A DNA stretch of 64,000 bases from Pseudonocardia sediminis (GTDB taxonomy: Bacteria; Actinomycetota; Actinomycetes; Mycobacteriales; Pseudonocardiaceae). Location of the stretch: NCBI RefSeq assembly GCF_004217185.1, contig NZ_SHKL01000001.1, forward strand, positions 1,425,001 through 1,489,000, in the 5' to 3' direction. The position numbers were made by a program, and so were the translations under genes. The notes under the pieces are model-generated. The model was not told the origin of the DNA. It searched no databases and saw only the letters and a program-made list of their open reading frames with translations. Positions 50,921 through 58,725 of the stretch are shown one piece after another. Each line of letters starts with the position of its first letter. The stretch's first letter is position 1.

Positions 50921-52204
50921 ATGTCCGTGGTCAGTGAACCGAAGAGCCCGCTGGTGCGGGCCCTGCGCCAGATGCCGCTCGACGAGCGCGCGTCGTTCGG
51001 CCCGCAGGACCGCGACGCCAAGCCCGTCCAGTGGCCGGTCGTCGCGATCGGCCTAGTGCTCGCCGCGCTCCTGCTGTGGGGGGTGTCCACCGTCGCGCCC
51101 GCGACGATGGTCGGCACCGCCGCGCTGGGCATCGCGCTGGGCTTCACCCTGTTCCACTCCCGGTTCGGCTTCACCTCCGGCTGGCGCCAGCTCGTGGCCG
51201 TCGGTCAGGGCGCGGCAATCCGCGCGCACATGCTGATGCTCGGCGTGGCGAGCGTGCTGTTCGCGGTGATCCTCGCCGGCGGGTTCGGCCTGGCCGGTGA
51301 CCCGCGCGGCCTCACCGGCCCGGTCGGGATCAGCCTCGTCGTGGGCGCGTTCCTGTTCGGGATCGGGATGCAGGTCGGCGGCTCCTGCGCGTCCGGCACG
51401 CTGTTCGCGGTCGGGTCCGGGCAGAGCGCGATCGTGCTCACGCTGTTCGGCTTCATCGTCGGCTCGCTGCTGGCGGTCTTCACCTTCACGTTCTGGACGC
51501 AGACCGTCCCGCAGGGACCGACGATCAACCTGGCGACGCTGCTCGGCTACCCGGGCGCGGTGCTGCTGACACTGCTCGTGCTCGCCGCGATCGCGGTGAC
51601 CACCTACGTCGTCGCCCGCCGTCGCAACGCGCCGCCGGTGGAGCGTCCGCCGTCGGCGAGGGGAGTGGCCCGGATCCTGCGCGGCTCCTGGCCGATGTGG
51701 GTCGGCGCGATCGTGCTGGCCGTCCTGAACGCCGCGGTGCTGTTCGTGTCCTCGCAGCCGTGGGGCGTCACGTCGGCGTTCGCGCTGTGGGGCTCGAAGA
51801 TCCTCGGTGCCGTCGGCATCGACCTGTCGGGCCTGGCGTACTGGCAGGTCCCGGCGAACGCGAAGTCGCTGGCCGGGCCGGTGCTCGCCGACCGGGTCTC
51901 CAACCTCGACTTCGGGATCATGGTCGGCGCGCTGATCGCCTCCGCGGTCGGTGGCGCGTTCGTCCTGCACAAGAAGATCCCGTGGAAGCTCGCGCTCGGG
52001 TCGATCCTCGGCGGGATCGCGATGGGCTACGGCGCACGCCTCGCCGGAGGCTGCAACATCGGCGCCTACTTCTCCGGCATCGCCTCGTTCAGCCTGCACG
52101 GCTGGATCTGGGGGGTCGTCGCGCTCGGGGGCACCTGGGTCGGGCTGCGGCTGCGTCCGCTGTTCGGCCTGGCCAACCCCAAGCCGGCCGACTCCATCTG
52201 CTGA
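50921..52204 (+). CDS. YeeE/YedE-family sulfur-compound transporter
   Basis: A 427-residue membrane protein with about ten helices and the duplicated family signature: GMQVGGSCASGTLFAVGSGQ in the first half and ARLAGGCNIGAYFSGIAS in the second. The Cys in each repeat is the conserved residue used by TsuA-type thiosulfate transporters. GGAGGAG precedes the ATG. In this operon it probably moves a sulfur product of the secreted oxidase, such as thiosulfate or persulfide, into the cell. The substrate is inferred. Confidence 0.85.
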   Translation: MSVVSEPKSPLVRALRQMPLDERASFGPQDRDAKPVQWPVVAIGLVLAALLLWGVSTVAPATMVGTAALGIALGFTLFHSRFGFTSGWRQLVAVGQGAAIRAHMLMLGVASVLFAVILAGGFGLAGDPRGLTGPVGISLVVGAFLFGIGMQVGGSCASGTLFAVGSGQSAIVLTLFGFIVGSLLAVFTFTFWTQTVPQGPTINLATLLGYPGAVLLTLLVLAAIAVTTYVVARRRNAPPVERPPSARGVARILRGSWPMWVGAIVLAVLNAAVLFVSSQPWGVTSAFALWGSKILGAVGIDLSGLAYWQVPANAKSLAGPVLADRVSNLDFGIMVGALIASAVGGAFVLHKKIPWKLALGSILGGIAMGYGARLAGGCNIGAYFSGIASFSLHGWIWGVVALGGTWVGLRLRPLFGLANPKPADSIC

Positions 52205-52236
52205 ACCCCGCACCGCTCCCTGAGAAAGGAAGTCCG

Positions 52237-52491
52237 ATGAACCGCACCACCGCACGTCTCGTGCTGACCGTCGCCGGCGCCGGCGCACTGTCCGGCCTCG
52301 CCGCCGGAGCCGCGCACGCCGACACCCCGGCGGACGAGACCGACTCCGCCCCGGCGCTCGAGCAGGAGACCTCGGGGGTCAACCAGACCTACCTGCTCAA
52401 GGACGCCCCGGGCGTCCCGATCGAGGACCCGACGTTCGGCGTGTTCGACGTCCTGGCCCCCGCCTACGGCGTGGTCGGCTCCTTCAGCTGA
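52237..52491 (+). CDS. Second small secreted protein of the thiol-oxidase operon
   Basis: An 84-residue protein with a signal peptide (LVLTVAGAGALSGLAAGAAHA, likely cut before DTPAD) and a 55-residue mature part (GVNQTYLLKDAPGVPIEDP, ending VLAPAYGVVGSFS). GAAAGGAAG precedes the ATG. No family recognised and no clear similarity to the first small secreted protein. A strong terminator follows, so this ends the operon. Confidence 0.75.
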   Translation: MNRTTARLVLTVAGAGALSGLAAGAAHADTPADETDSAPALEQETSGVNQTYLLKDAPGVPIEDPTFGVFDVLAPAYGVVGSFS

Positions 52492-52501
52492 CCCCGCTCG
52501 C

Positions 52502-52545
52502 GGATCGGTGCCGGCGCCGGCTCCCGGCGGCGCCGGCACCGATCC
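52502..52545. terminator. Bidirectional terminator hairpin after the thiol-oxidase operon
   Basis: Perfect 18-bp stem (GGATCGGTGCCGGCGCCG and its complement) with an eight-base loop, between convergent genes. Confidence 0.85.
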
Positions 52546-52567
52546 CGCCCGGGCCGTCGGCGACCGC

Positions 52568-53365
52568 TCAGGTCAGGACGGCCTGGATGTCGATGTCGAT
52601 CCGCAGCGTCCGGCCCACGGCCAGGACGCCGGCCAGCACCGACTGGTTCCAGTCGATCGCGAAGTCGTCGCGGGAGATCTCCGTGGTCGCCGTGAACGCG
52701 GCACGGGTCCCGCCCCACAGGTCCGGCCCGGTCCCGCCGTAGGTGACCTGCAGCGCCGCCGGCCCGCTCACGCCCTTGAGCGTCAGCACCCCGTCGACCC
52801 GCCAGTGCCGCGGGTCCAGCCGCGTCAGCCCGTCGCTCTTGTAGCCGATCTCCGGGTGCGCGGCGACGTCGAGGAAGTCCGGCGCCCGCAGGTGCTCGTC
52901 GCGGGTGTCGTCGTCGGAGTCGACCGACGACGGGTCGATCGTCACCTCGACCGAGGAGTTCTCCAGCGGGTCGGCGACCACGATCTGACCGCCGAAGCGG
53001 CGCAGCCGCCCGTGGATCCGGCTCATCCCCAGGTGCAGCGCCGTGGCCTGGATGCTCGAGTGCTGCGGGTCGATCCGCCACGTACCCGGTGCCGGCAGCA
53101 TCTCGCCGCCGGCCCGCGTCAGCTCCAGCACGCCCAGCCCGATCCCGGCCGGCCCGACGGCGACGCTGCGCGCGCTGGGCTCGTAGCCCGCGCCCGCCGC
53201 CACCACCGTGTGCGTGCCCGGGTCCAGGCCGTCGACGGTGAACCCGCCGTCGGCCCGGCTGGTCGCCCGGCCGCGCTGCACGCCGGTCGCGTCCACCACG
53301 GTCACCGTGCCGCCGACGATCGGCCAGCCGTCCGGGCTGCTCAACCGTCCGTAGACCTCGCTCAT
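52568..53365 (-). CDS. YceI-family protein with N-terminal carboxypeptidase-regulatory domain
   Basis: A 265-residue protein. Residues 1-85 form a beta-sandwich of the carboxypeptidase-regulatory type (GRLSSPDGWPIVGGTVTVVD, GGFTVDGLDPGTHTVVAAG). Residues 90-265 are a YceI lipocalin-like barrel (GTWRIDPQHSSIQATALHLG, SVEVTIDPSSVDSDDDTRDE, DEHLRAPDFLDVAAHPEI). YceI proteins bind isoprenoid-type lipids such as polyprenyl chains. There is no signal peptide, which is usual for actinobacterial members. The ATG overlaps the TGA of the upstream gene. Confidence 0.88.
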   Translation of the reverse strand: MSEVYGRLSSPDGWPIVGGTVTVVDATGVQRGRATSRADGGFTVDGLDPGTHTVVAAGAGYEPSARSVAVGPAGIGLGVLELTRAGGEMLPAPGTWRIDPQHSSIQATALHLGMSRIHGRLRRFGGQIVVADPLENSSVEVTIDPSSVDSDDDTRDEHLRAPDFLDVAAHPEIGYKSDGLTRLDPRHWRVDGVLTLKGVSGPAALQVTYGGTGPDLWGGTRAAFTATTEISRDDFAIDWNQSVLAGVLAVGRTLRIDIDIQAVLT

Positions 53366-54210
53366 CGCCGTCCCGCCTCCGTGCCGGTGTGTCCAGGGGT
53401 TCCGGGTTCCGGGAACTCGACGTCCACCGTCGTCGTCATACCGGCGCCGACCTGCACGACCGTCACCACCGGGGCGTAGCCCGCGGTGGTCAGCGTGTAG
53501 GTGCCCGCCGGCAGGTCGCCGAACGCGAACCCGCCGTCGGGGCCGGTCACCGCGGTCGCCACCGTGCGCCCGTCGGCGTCGACGAGCGTGGCGAGCGCGC
53601 CGGCGACCCGGTCCCCGCCGGCCGCGGCCGAGGTGGTCCCGGTCAGCCCGGAGCGTCCGGGCATCGTCACGTCCCGGTCGAGGACGCCGTCGAGGTCCAC
53701 CGAGGCGGCGACGGGCTGGTAGCCCTCCGCGCTGACGGTGAGCGTGTAGCGCCCGGGGGGTGCGCCGTCGAGGAGGTAGCGGCCGTCGGCGTCGGGCACC
53801 GTCGTCGCGACGACGTCGCCGCGCGCGTCGATCAGCGTGACGGTGGCCCGCGCGAGCGGCGCGCCGGTGGTGTCGGCGACCGTGCCCCGCACCCCGGAGC
53901 TGCCGGCGAGCGTCACGTCGTGGCGGACCGTGCGGTCGGCGACCGCGACCATCGCCGCGTGCGGCGCGAGCGCGCCGGACCCGGCCACGACCAGGTACGT
54001 GCCGCCGGTGCCGACACCGATCCGGTAGCCACCGCCGGCGTCGGTCGTGGTCCGGCCCTGCTGGCGCCCGGACAGGTCGGTCACGGTGACGACGGCGCCC
54101 GCCATCGGCGCGCCCTGCCCGCCCGACACGGTGCCGACCACTGCGAGCGCGGCACCGTTGCGGCCCGAGTCGTCACGGTCCGTCCCCTCGTGACCGGATC
54201 GGTCGTCCAC
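53362..54210 (-). CDS. Tandem carboxypeptidase-regulatory-like (Ig-fold) domain protein
   Basis: A 282-residue protein made almost wholly of three beta-sandwich repeats, each with a PLARATVTLID-type strand and a GRYLLDGAPPGRYTLTVSAEGY-type strand (near residues 30-110, 110-195 and 195-280). No signal peptide or membrane anchor is seen, which is odd for a fold usually found outside the cell. The frame is open further upstream, but GGGGGA lies before the GTG chosen. It is co-translated with the YceI gene, whose N-terminal domain is of the same type. Confidence 0.75.
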   Translation of the reverse strand: MDDRSGHEGTDRDDSGRNGAALAVVGTVSGGQGAPMAGAVVTVTDLSGRQQGRTTTDAGGGYRIGVGTGGTYLVVAGSGALAPHAAMVAVADRTVRHDVTLAGSSGVRGTVADTTGAPLARATVTLIDARGDVVATTVPDADGRYLLDGAPPGRYTLTVSAEGYQPVAASVDLDGVLDRDVTMPGRSGLTGTTSAAAGGDRVAGALATLVDADGRTVATAVTGPDGGFAFGDLPAGTYTLTTAGYAPVVTVVQVGAGMTTTVDVEFPEPGTPGHTGTEAGRR

Positions 54211-54422
54211 CCTTGTCCCCCAGGTCCCCGGTCGGAGTGTTGCTGTCCCTAACGACTTTGCACCTCCGGTGACGGCGGCGGCAACGCGGCCCCCGTCGCG
54301 TGCCCCGACACGCCCCGCCGCGACCCGAAAGGGTGACGTCCGGACCGCCCCGTGATCCGGACACGTGACCGTCGTTACTCCGTTCAAGTACCTGCAGTGC
54401 GGCGGGAAGGCTGACGACGAAC

Positions 54423-55907
54423 ATGATGCGACGGCGCGTACCGGGCGGGCGTCTCGCCCGGGCCGGGGTGGTGGTGGCCCTCCTCGCGGGATCGCTGGGG
54501 GTGGCGGCGGTGTCGGCGAACGCCGCTCCGGCGGCCCCGGCGGACGGTTGCGAGATCACCCGCACCGGTGAGTACCCGCGGGCCGAGGCCGCGCAGCAGG
54601 GCCTGGACCCGGCGCGGCTGCAGGACGCGTTGAACTACGCCTCGGTGATGGGCTCGCACACGATCAAGGTGTTCCGGCACAGCTGCCTGGTCGGCGAGGG
54701 ACTGCGCGACCCGCTGCTGGAGCGCGTCGTCGACGACACCTGGGGCAACACGAAGACGATCGTCTCGCTGCTCACCGGCATCGCCTCCGACCGCGGCGCG
54801 GTCGACCTCGACGCCCCGATCTCCGAGCACCTCCCGGCCGACCTCGGCGACGCCGCGCACCGCGCGGTGACCCTGCGCCAGCTGCTGCACGCGACGTCGG
54901 GTGCCGAGGTCAACCAGGTGCGCGGGCTGAACTTCGTCGCCGACGACTCGCGGATGCGCGACTGGTTCGCCCAGCCGATCACCCACGAGCCGGGCTCGTA
55001 CTACTTCTACGACCAGACCGCGACGTCGGTGATCGTCTACGTGACGCAGCGGGCGATCTCCGAGCAGGCCGGGCGCGCCGTCGACTACCAGGAGTTCGCG
55101 CAGTCGGCGCTGTTCGACCGCCTCGGCGTCCCGCGGAGCGCCTACTTCTGGCAGCGCGACCGCACGGGCCTGACCAGCGGCTACTCGCAGCTGTTCCTGC
55201 GCCCGCTGGAGTTCGGACGCTTCGGCGAGCTGATCCTGCGCGACGGCGCCTTCCAGGGCGAGCAGGTCGTGTCGCAGGACTACATGCGCGAGTTCGACGA
55301 CGGGACCGAGGCCAACTGCGGCTACTCGGTGCTGACGTTCGTCAACAACTGCGAGCCGGGCGAGCAGCGGGTCGGCGTCGGCGTGCCGGAGCGCGAGGTG
55401 GACGACGGCCGGGCCTGGGTGGCGAGCGCGCCCGCCGACATGATCTTCACCGACGGCGTCGGCACCCGGATCTTCGTGATCCCGAGCCTGGACATGGTGG
55501 TCACCCGCAACGGCGAGCAGGAGCTCGACCTGCTGCCGTCGGTCGCGCGCGGCGACGTGAACAACGCCGTGCCGGGACGTCCCGGCGCCGCGGGCACGCA
55601 CGAGTTCTTCCGCAGGCTGATGGCCGCGGTCACCGACATGCCCGACGACGTCCGCGCGACGATCGAGAACTCCGGCCCGTACGACGGGCCGCCGCGGGTC
55701 GGCTTCGACGTCACCCAGTACACGAACCAGCCCACCGCGCCGGTGGAGACGACGTCCGGTCTCGGCCTGCCGCCGGGGGACTGCGGCCCGGCCGGCTGTG
55801 CGGGGGAGCCGAACGACGGGGTGCAGCGTCTCGTGACCGACGCCCCGCGCGTCGTGCCCGGGACCGTCGGCGCCGAGACCCGTCCCGACGGCGGGAGCGA
55901 GGGATGA
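54423..55907 (+). CDS. Secreted beta-lactamase-fold protein lacking the catalytic Ser (paralogue 1)
   Basis: A 494-residue secreted protein (signal VVVALLAGSLGVAAVSANA) of the serine beta-lactamase/esterase fold. The segment that normally carries the SxxK nucleophile reads DDTWGNTKTIVSLLTGIASD: the Lys is kept but the Ser position is Gly. The YxN segment reads YYFYDQTATSVIVY, also changed. The rest is well kept (TLRQLLHATSG, LFDRLGVPRSAYFWQRDRTG, IPSLDMVVTRNG). It may be a binding protein or use another nucleophile. It is joined by an ATGA overlap to a second copy. Confidence 0.8.
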   Translation: MMRRRVPGGRLARAGVVVALLAGSLGVAAVSANAAPAAPADGCEITRTGEYPRAEAAQQGLDPARLQDALNYASVMGSHTIKVFRHSCLVGEGLRDPLLERVVDDTWGNTKTIVSLLTGIASDRGAVDLDAPISEHLPADLGDAAHRAVTLRQLLHATSGAEVNQVRGLNFVADDSRMRDWFAQPITHEPGSYYFYDQTATSVIVYVTQRAISEQAGRAVDYQEFAQSALFDRLGVPRSAYFWQRDRTGLTSGYSQLFLRPLEFGRFGELILRDGAFQGEQVVSQDYMREFDDGTEANCGYSVLTFVNNCEPGEQRVGVGVPEREVDDGRAWVASAPADMIFTDGVGTRIFVIPSLDMVVTRNGEQELDLLPSVARGDVNNAVPGRPGAAGTHEFFRRLMAAVTDMPDDVRATIENSGPYDGPPRVGFDVTQYTNQPTAPVETTSGLGLPPGDCGPAGCAGEPNDGVQRLVTDAPRVVPGTVGAETRPDGGSEG

Positions 55908-57364
55908 CCCGCACACGGGTGCGGACCGGTCTCGTCGCCGGGCTGGTCGTCACCTGCCTCGGTGTCGCCGGGGTGTCGGTGGTGCACGCCGAGACCCCCG
56001 CCGAGGCGGCCGGACACAGCTGCGCGATCGTTCCGGAGCAGGAGTACCCGGCCGCCGCGCCGGGGGAGGTCGGGTTCGACCCGGCGAAGCTGCGCGCGGC
56101 GCTGGACTACGCGGCCGTCGACGGCTCGAGCACGGTGAAGGTGTTCCGCCACGGCTGCCTGGCCGGGCAGGGCTTCCGGGACGCCGCGCTGGAACGGGTG
56201 CCCGAGCTCAACGCCGGGCAGACCAAGGCCGTCGTCGCGATGGTCGCCGGGATCGTCGCCGACCGCGGCTGGGTCGACCTGGACGCCCCGATCGACGAGT
56301 ACCTGCAGCCGGACCTGGGCGACGCCGAGCACCGTTCCCGGACGCTGCGCCAGTTCCTGAACCTGACCTCCGGGGTGCAGGTCAACCACGTGCAGGGCCT
56401 GAACATGGTCGGCGACCAGTCGCGGGCGCGGGAGTACTTCTCCCAGCGCCTCGAGCACCCGGCCGGGGAGTACTACGAGTTCGACGAGACGACGCCGTCG
56501 GTCGTCGTGTACGTCCTGCAACGGATCATCGACGCCCACGAGCCGGGCCTGGACTTCCAGGACTTCACCCAGCGCGAGCTGTTCGACCCGCTGGGCATCC
56601 CGCGCAGCGCGTACTTCTGGCAGCGCGACCGCGCGGGCACCACCACCGGCTACTCGCAGCTGTGGCTCCGCGCGCTGGAGTACGGCCGCTTCGGCGAGAT
56701 GCTGCGCACCGGCGGCGAGCTCGGAGGGCGCCGGATCCTGTCACAGGGCTTCGTCGACGAGATGCGTACCGGGTCGGACGCGAACTGCGGGTTCGGGCTC
56801 TCGATGTGGCTCAACAGCTGCGAGCCGGGGCAGACGCAGGTCAACACCGACTACCCGTCGCGCCGCGAGTACCCGGGTGAGGCGTGGATCCGGAGCGCGC
56901 CGTCGGACATGTACTACTCGCTCGGGCTGGGCACGAACACGTTCGTCATCCCGAGCCTGGACATGGTCGTCACCCGCAGCGGCTACCAGGAGCTCGACAC
57001 CGTCCCGGGCGCGCTGCGCGGCGACCTGCACGGCGCGTTCCCGGGCAACGCGGGCGGCCCGGGGGAGCACGAGTTCTTCCGCCTGCTGATGGACGCCGTC
57101 ACCGACATGCCCGGCGACGTCCGGTCCACGATCCAGAACTCCGGGCCCTACGACCGGCCGGCCGACCTGGCCGTCGACGTGGACCCGTTCGTGAACCCGC
57201 CGGGCGCGGGCCTCGGCTCGGCCACCGGTCTCGGCCCGCAGGGCGGCGAGGGCTGCACGCCGCTGGGCTGCGAGGACGAGCCGAACGACGGGCTCGGGTG
57301 GGTCGGGCAGGTGCCCCGGGTGGTGCCGGGCGTGGCCGGCGCGGAGACTCGCCCGGGTGGTTGA
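55904..57364 (+). CDS. Secreted beta-lactamase-fold protein lacking the catalytic Ser (paralogue 2)
   Basis: A 486-residue tandem paralogue of the preceding gene. They share GIPRSAYFWQRDRAG and VIPSLDMVVTRSG blocks and the same C-terminal DVRSTIQNSGPYD segment. The signal peptide is VAGLVVTCLGVAGVSVVHA. Here too the nucleophile segment (LNAGQTKAVVAMVAG) has Gly in place of Ser before TK, and the YxN segment is YYEFDETTPSV. Conservation of the same loss in both copies argues it is functional, not decay. The stop lies eight bases inside the aldolase gene. Confidence 0.8.
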   Translation: MTRTRVRTGLVAGLVVTCLGVAGVSVVHAETPAEAAGHSCAIVPEQEYPAAAPGEVGFDPAKLRAALDYAAVDGSSTVKVFRHGCLAGQGFRDAALERVPELNAGQTKAVVAMVAGIVADRGWVDLDAPIDEYLQPDLGDAEHRSRTLRQFLNLTSGVQVNHVQGLNMVGDQSRAREYFSQRLEHPAGEYYEFDETTPSVVVYVLQRIIDAHEPGLDFQDFTQRELFDPLGIPRSAYFWQRDRAGTTTGYSQLWLRALEYGRFGEMLRTGGELGGRRILSQGFVDEMRTGSDANCGFGLSMWLNSCEPGQTQVNTDYPSRREYPGEAWIRSAPSDMYYSLGLGTNTFVIPSLDMVVTRSGYQELDTVPGALRGDLHGAFPGNAGGPGEHEFFRLLMDAVTDMPGDVRSTIQNSGPYDRPADLAVDVDPFVNPPGAGLGSATGLGPQGGEGCTPLGCEDEPNDGLGWVGQVPRVVPGVAGAETRPGG

Positions 57365-58106
57365 TCGTCTGCGCGCGGCGCTGGACCGGGGCGACCCGGC
57401 GATCGGGACCTGGTGCACGCTGCCCGGCACCTGGAGCGCCGAGGTGCTCGGTGCGGCCGGCTTCGACTGGGTCGTGGCCGACCTGCAGCACGGCGCCCCG
57501 ACCTGGGAGACGCTGCTGCCGGTCCTGCAGGCCGTCGAGCTGGGCGGGGCGGCGCCGGTCGTGCGCGTCGGGTGGAACGACCCGGCGTCGATCATGCGCG
57601 CGCTCGACCTCGGCGCGGCCGGGGTGATCGTCCCGATGGTCGACGACGCCGACGCGGCCGTTCGCGCCGCGCGGGCGTGCCGCTACCCGCCGGACGGGGA
57701 CCGCTCGTTCGGCCCGCTGCGGCGCCGGTTCCCCGACGTCGCGTCGGCGAACTCCGGGGTGCTCTGCCTGCCGATGATCGAGACGGCGGCCGGACTGGCG
57801 AACGCCGAGCAGATCGCCGGCGCCCCCGGCGTCGACGGCGTGTTCCTCGGCCCGGTCGACCTCGCGCTCGGCCTCGGGCTGGGCCTGGACCCGTCGATGC
57901 GCCACCCCGACGTCCTCGCCGCCGTCGACCGCTGCGTCGCCGCCACGCGCGCGCACGGGCGCGTCGTCGCCACGACGGCGTCGAGCACCGGGCACGCCCG
58001 CGACCTGATCGCCCGCGGCGTCGCCATGGTCACCGTCGGCAGCGACCGGAACTTCGTCGCCGCCGGCGCGGCCAGGGAGCTCGCGGCCCTGCAGAACGAC
58101 CGGTGA
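57357..58106 (+). CDS. HpcH/HpaI-family aldolase
   Basis: A 249-residue class II pyruvate aldolase of the 4-hydroxy-2-oxo-heptanedioate/2-keto-3-deoxy-sugar-acid type. Visible are AIGTWCTLPGTWSAEVLGAA, FDWVVADLQHG with the catalytic His, VVRVGWND with the carboxylate-binding Arg, GVIVPMVDDA, LCLPMIETAAGL (metal Glu) and VFLGPVDLALGLG (metal Asp). The GTG start overlaps the end of the secreted protein gene by eight bases. The pairing with secreted proteins is unexplained. Confidence 0.88.
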   Translation: MVDRLRAALDRGDPAIGTWCTLPGTWSAEVLGAAGFDWVVADLQHGAPTWETLLPVLQAVELGGAAPVVRVGWNDPASIMRALDLGAAGVIVPMVDDADAAVRAARACRYPPDGDRSFGPLRRRFPDVASANSGVLCLPMIETAAGLANAEQIAGAPGVDGVFLGPVDLALGLGLGLDPSMRHPDVLAAVDRCVAATRAHGRVVATTASSTGHARDLIARGVAMVTVGSDRNFVAAGAARELAALQNDR

Positions 58107-58167
58107 TCGGCGGATCGGTCCCGATGGTGGCCACGGATGGCCTCGATCGGTACCGGACCGCCGATCA
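58104..58167. terminator. Imperfect long hairpin between convergent genes
   Basis: Arms 58104-58125 and 58146-58167 pair at 19 of 22 positions with a 20-base loop. The stem includes the aldolase stop codon and ends 12 bases before the SRPBCC stop. Confidence 0.7.
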
Positions 58168-58179
58168 TGTGCGGCGTCC

Positions 58180-58671
58180 TCAGCCCTCCGCCGCGGCCTT
58201 CTCCAGCTCGCGGGCGACGGCGTCGTGGTAGCCCTCGATGTTCGCGGCCTGGCAGCGCGCGATCAGCAGCGGCTCGGGGATCCGGGTCCCGCGCGGGACC
58301 TCGCAGTGCAGCGAGCGGTGGAACAGCGTCCCGCCGCCGGGCTGCGGGGTGAGGGTGTAGGAGATCGTGGTGATCCCGTCCAGGCCGCCGGTGCCGTCGG
58401 GCTGCTCGGCGATGCCGTTGACCTGCTGGAACACGAACTTCGACGGCCGCACCGCGGTGATCAACGTCCACGTCGAGCGGCACTCGAAGTCGCCGACCCG
58501 GATCTGCTCGGTCCAGGAGTCGCCGATCGAGAGCGGCAGCGTCATCCCGCTCGCCATCCCGGCACTGCCCTTGAACGTCTTGGGCCAGTTGTGCGGGTCG
58601 GAGACGAAGTCGTAGATCTCCTCCGGGGACTGGGTGAACACGGTCTCCGCGCTGGCGCCGAACTGGCCCAT
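58180..58671 (-). CDS. SRPBCC-family (START-like) lipid/ligand-binding protein
   Basis: A 163-residue polyketide-cyclase/dehydrase-like protein: a first strand ASAETVFTQSPEEIYDFVSD, a central GDSWTEQIRVGDFECRSTWT, and a long C-terminal helix ending EGYHDAVARELEKAAAEG. These proteins bind hydrophobic ligands in a helix-grip fold. AAGGAG lies eight bases before the ATG. It is divergent from the P450 across 54 bases, so common control and a shared ligand class are plausible. Confidence 0.82.
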   Translation of the reverse strand: MGQFGASAETVFTQSPEEIYDFVSDPHNWPKTFKGSAGMASGMTLPLSIGDSWTEQIRVGDFECRSTWTLITAVRPSKFVFQQVNGIAEQPDGTGGLDGITTISYTLTPQPGGGTLFHRSLHCEVPRGTRIPEPLLIARCQAANIEGYHDAVARELEKAAAEG

Positions 58672-58725
58672 CGAGCACTCCTTCGTGATCTCTGCGTACC
58701 TGCGCGATGCTAACGTCCGGAACGG

